From Enterobacter chengduensis (GTDB taxonomy: Bacteria; Pseudomonadota; Gammaproteobacteria; Enterobacterales; Enterobacteriaceae), in NCBI RefSeq assembly GCF_001984825.2, contig NZ_CP043318.1, forward strand, positions 2,852,001 to 2,916,000: DNA of 64,000 nt. Direction: 5' to 3'. The position numbers were made by a program, and so were the translations under genes. Every line of letters begins with the position of its first letter. Position 1 is the first letter of the stretch. The notes beneath the pieces were generated by a model. The model saw only the letters and a list, made by a program, of their open reading frames with translations. It searched no databases and had not been told where the DNA came from. This document shows, one piece after another, positions 61,399 to 64,000 of the stretch.

Positions 61399-61648
61399 AG
61401 TTAATTTCCGGTAGGCACTCGCAACCCTTAACGATTATTTACATAAAATCTTAAATGATTATAAAAAATAATTGCATTTAAATCTGATATTTCTAGCCAT
61501 TAAAATACCCAAATGTATAATTTATTTTTTCTTTGAAATGACAAAATAGCCTCCCACATGGTCAATTTCAATTCTATTTACCCCATGTGTTTTTCTACAC
61601 CGCACAACTGAATAATTGCGAGCATTTTTACACCAAAACTCACTCAAT

Positions 61649-62140
61649 TCACAACTTTATATTATTCCATTTGCAATAATCCTTCCAAGATTTTTCATCT
61701 CTAAATCCTGAACGATAATTACAATAAATTGCACCTGAACAATTCCAATGATCATATGCCGCATTTATATGGCCCCATGCACCATGAACTGGGAGGTCAA
61801 CATTCGTTTTATCTTTGAACCAATCCCTTAATTTTTTTGTAACTTTTCCCTCAGGTTTTTTTTGTTCTCCATCGATTAATTTATAAGGTGCGAAACTCCA
61901 ACTGCCTATAATAGCATCTTCATCATTAGGTTGAATAAAGTTAACTATCAAATAAATATCACCATGCGCGTTACCTTTTATGTTAAAAATAGCTCTATAA
62001 GAGACTGTATCACATCCCTTATCTGGCCAAGCCTCCCAATTTAAATTATCATTATTCATTATTTCTTTTTTTTTTGTAAATGGTGTCAGTGCGAGCATTT
62101 TACTGAATAAAAAAGCACCTGTATCTATATCAAGATTCAT
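61649..62140 (-). CDS. Probable cognate immunity protein of the Rhs toxin at 62.1 kb
   Basis: 163 residues, family not recognised; rich in Trp and Asn (NLNWEAWPDKGCDTVSYR, HGAWGHINAAYDHWNCSG). No signal peptide. It begins two bases after the Rhs fragment stop, the usual position of an immunity gene. Confidence 0.78.
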   Translation of the reverse strand: MNLDIDTGAFLFSKMLALTPFTKKKEIMNNDNLNWEAWPDKGCDTVSYRAIFNIKGNAHGDIYLIVNFIQPNDEDAIIGSWSFAPYKLIDGEQKKPEGKVTKKLRDWFKDKTNVDLPVHGAWGHINAAYDHWNCSGAIYCNYRSGFRDEKSWKDYCKWNNIKL

Positions 62141-62142
62141 AG

Positions 62143-63216
62143 TTACATTCCGATATCAAAAGGCTTGCCAATAGGCTCAAGCACAGTTTTATAATTTGAA
62201 AGGAAAAATTGTGTTCCTCCTCCCTGACCAAAAACAACAGGTTCTTGTGATAATGCTTGTCCCGTTCCAGCAACTGCATCACGTTTTACACGGTAGGCCT
62301 GAATTTTGCTACGGAATCCAAAAATTCTATGTGGCTGTACCTGCAAACTCTCCCATAGTTTTTGTCTACTGCCGCCAGCGGCATCAAGAGTTGCCTTATC
62401 AAAATAAAAGCCAGATTGTCCAGGAGCACCGCCATAGATGACATCACCTTCTTTTAACATTGTGTTAGACCATAAGTCGCGTCCTTTGTACTCCCCATGA
62501 CCTTGCCACTGCCTTCCGAAAGCAGCCTGATTATGGTCATTTGCTTTCGTCGGCGCACATCTTGGTTTCAACCCCCACGGATCCACCCACCCCAGCGCAT
62601 TCGGCGCATACTGGTAAAGGTTAATCCCCCCCGCCAGCCCTATCGGATCCTGCTGCGTAAACCGCCCGCAGTCCGGGTCGTAATACCGGAACAGATTGTA
62701 GTGCAGCCCTGTCTCACGATCCAGGTATTGCCCCTGCATGCGCAGGTTCTGAGAATATCCTGATACCTGCGTTTCGCTTTCCCGAAGCAGCTTGCCCCAG
62801 GCGCTGTTCACACCTTCCCAGCGCACCTGCCCTTCGCTATCCGTCATCCGCTCCGGCGTGCCGTTGGGCTGGCAGTGGAACCAGAAAATCTCCGGGGCAT
62901 CAACGCCGTCAATGCGCGCCAGCGGATCGTAGCTGTCCTGATCGCTGTAAACGTAGGTCAGCGGCACATCCCCGTGCACCTCCTGCAGCAGGCGGAACCC
63001 TTCCCAGACAAACCGGGTGGTGACCGCCCTGCCCGTTGGCTGTCCGCCCAGCATCTGGCGTCGCGTTTTGCTGATGCGTCGCCCGAGCGGATCGTAGCGG
63101 AAGCTGACCTGCATCTGCGGCCTGTTGCGGTCCCGCGGCTGGCTGATGACCTCCGTCAGGCGATGTTCGCCGTCGTAGCGGTAGTGCCAGCGGGTCTGGC
63201 CGTTATCCTTCTCCAC
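62143..63216 (-). CDS. Orphan Rhs C-terminal fragment with toxin domain 2
   Basis: 357 codons as annotated from 63216; Rhs similarity continues in frame to about 63352, with an 81-base in-frame loss near 63235. The Rhs core ends with DPIGLAGGINLYQYAPN...WVDPWGL. The variable toxin of ~140 residues starts KPRCAPTKANDHNQAAFG. It includes GDVIYGGAPGQSGFYFD and VVFGQGGGTQFF near the end, which weakly recalls TNT-type NAD glycohydrolases (FGQ.GGG.Q). That class call is tentative. No N-terminal delivery part: a displaced tip. Confidence 0.83.
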   Translation of the reverse strand: MEKDNGQTRWHYRYDGEHRLTEVISQPRDRNRPQMQVSFRYDPLGRRISKTRRQMLGGQPTGRAVTTRFVWEGFRLLQEVHGDVPLTYVYSDQDSYDPLARIDGVDAPEIFWFHCQPNGTPERMTDSEGQVRWEGVNSAWGKLLRESETQVSGYSQNLRMQGQYLDRETGLHYNLFRYYDPDCGRFTQQDPIGLAGGINLYQYAPNALGWVDPWGLKPRCAPTKANDHNQAAFGRQWQGHGEYKGRDLWSNTMLKEGDVIYGGAPGQSGFYFDKATLDAAGGSRQKLWESLQVQPHRIFGFRSKIQAYRVKRDAVAGTGQALSQEPVVFGQGGGTQFFLSNYKTVLEPIGKPFDIGM

Positions 63217-63352
63217 GGTGCGGCCGTGGATATCATAATCCCAGCGGCAGGGCCAGCGACGCGGTGATAGGCGCTGGGCATTGCCGGTAAAGACGTCCCA
63301 GCGATGCAGTTCATCAAGTCGGTCGTATTCGCGGCGGGTGGTCAGCAGTCCT
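62560..63352 (-). repeat. Rhs core repeat, copy 2
   Basis: Nearly identical to 59840-60769 apart from an 81-base deletion between short CGCTGG repeats near 63235. Junction with a ychF-tail fragment is at about 63353. Confidence 0.85.
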
Positions 63353-63353
63353 G

Positions 63354-63418
63354 TGTGCGGAGGGAAAGATTACATCGTCAAAAGCAGCTATGTGATTAAC
63401 TAGTTGTTTAACGTTTGA
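63354..63418 (+). pseudogene. ychF 3'-end fragment, copy 3 (most decayed)
   Basis: GTGCGGAGGGAAAGATTACA matches the ychF end, then GKDYIVK is followed by altered codons and a stop before LFNV-stop. A decayed terminator (TCCATGCCATAGCGTAGA) follows to about 63466. Lies directly against the second Rhs fragment. Confidence 0.75.
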
Positions 63419-63543
63419 TTTATTTTGAACGAAAACTCCATGCCATAGCGTAGATTTTTAGATTCCAATTTTAACCTAGATTTTATTAATTTTGGAAATA
63501 CCTTCTTTGAGAGGATTGTCTTTAACTCCTCGCCATGGATCGT

Positions 63544-63855
63544 CTAACAAAAACCTGGCAATAATGGTTTATTTTGTTTGAACAAGAGTAATATCATAGT
63601 AAATTTCTCGCCTTCACACACCTCATAAAATAGCGAATAAAATTCATGTTTCACATCTATATTTAAATCGAATTTCTCACTAGCGGAAGCGATCTGCAAC
63701 TTATCTTTATTTGTAATGGAAAATGGTACAACAATACAGTGCTGAGCATTTTCATCCAATGAAAAAACATTCTCTGCTTTGATATTTACGTTTTCTCCAA
63801 ACGTATCTTCTGGTAATGGATCGAATATAACATAATCCTTGTGAAGGACGGCGAA
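63544..63855 (-). pseudogene. 5'-truncated ComJ-like immunity gene
   Basis: Open from just after a TAA at 63858-63856 to TAG at 63544, about 103 codons with no proper start. Sequence: DYVIFDPLPEDTFGENV, QHCIVVPFSITNKDKLQIAS, HEFYSLFYEV. The order PF-I-x-I-S, then a short acidic/basic turn and Y-L matches the ComJ family (PF11033), known as nuclease inhibitors. The N-terminal strand and start are missing. A short translated part from TTG at 63759 is possible. Confidence 0.55.
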
Positions 63856-63858
63856 TTA

Positions 63859-64000
63859 AGAATGATTGGCCTTTCCCCACTAACTCACATTTTCGTCATA
63901 GCCTGAGGTTTTTTACAGTATTTGACTATGCGAAATGAGAAAATCAACACATTGAATATATCTCTGACTCATTATACAAAATTACCTATTTTATATTCTA
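63859..64000. other. Right edge, A+T-rich, no gene recognised
   Basis: About 140 bases at the window end. A 20-codon frame from ATG at 63972 (minus) lacks a ribosome-binding site. Nothing identifiable. Confidence 0.35.

Overview
The window looks like chromosome of an Enterobacter-type member of the Enterobacteriaceae (Enterobacter, Lelliottia or a close relative). Almost every backbone protein reads like its Escherichia coli counterpart and the gene order follows the E. coli opp-ychE-adhE-tdk-hns-galU-rssBA-ychJ-purU-tyrTV-nar-ychO-ychN-chaCBA-kdsA-prfA-hemA-prs-dauA-ychH-pth-ychF segment. It also carries a Klebsiella-type nas cluster that E. coli K-12 lacks. The taxon call is inferred from order and protein similarity; no marker was compared computationally.

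Layout. 1-12.5 kb holds the 3'-truncated oppA, ychE, adhE, tdk, hns, galU, rssB, rssA, ychJ and purU. Two identical tRNA-Tyr genes follow, then an Lrp-type regulator divergent from an EamA-family exporter. 14.4-25.6 kb is the respiratory nitrate block: narGHJI and narK on the minus strand, narXL on the plus strand, with two perfect FNR palindromes. ychO follows. 27.2-38.0 kb is the assimilatory nitrate block: nasF-nasE-nasD-(nasC+nasB+nirD fused)-nasA, and nasR upstream. A sigma-54 promoter, a hexaloop hairpin and an intrinsic terminator lie in the nasF leader. ychN, a dCache chemoreceptor, a small DUF1883-like gene and chaCBA lead to the kdsA-sirB1-prmC-prfA-hemA operon, in which sirB2 is reduced to a 46-codon remnant. 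lolB-ispE-prs, dauA, a TipAS-type MerR regulator, ychH, pth and ychF complete the backbone.

56.5-64 kb is the accessory and most interesting part. It is A+T-rich apart from two high-GC Rhs fragments. Reading leftwards from the right edge it contains: a truncated ComJ-like gene; a decayed copy of the ychF 3' end; an orphan Rhs C-terminal toxin fragment with its immunity gene; a remnant of another immunity gene; a YciI-like gene; a second ychF 3'-end copy with its terminator; a second orphan Rhs toxin fragment with immunity gene; four further immunity-like genes (two of them broken); the first YciI-like gene; and the intact ychF. The ychF-tail/Rhs junction recurs at 60.77 and 63.35 kb, so this is a tandemly expanded array of displaced Rhs toxin-immunity modules anchored at ychF. 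Any full-length rhs gene should lie to the right of the window, upstream on the minus strand.

How the genes work together. NarXL and FNR control nitrate respiration (NarGHJI with NarK). NasR and general nitrogen control govern nitrate import and reduction to ammonium for biosynthesis (NasFED, NasA, NasB). H-NS and RssB are global regulators. The prfA-prmC pair makes and methylates release factor 1, and hemA starts tetrapyrrole synthesis, which also supplies siroheme for NasB.
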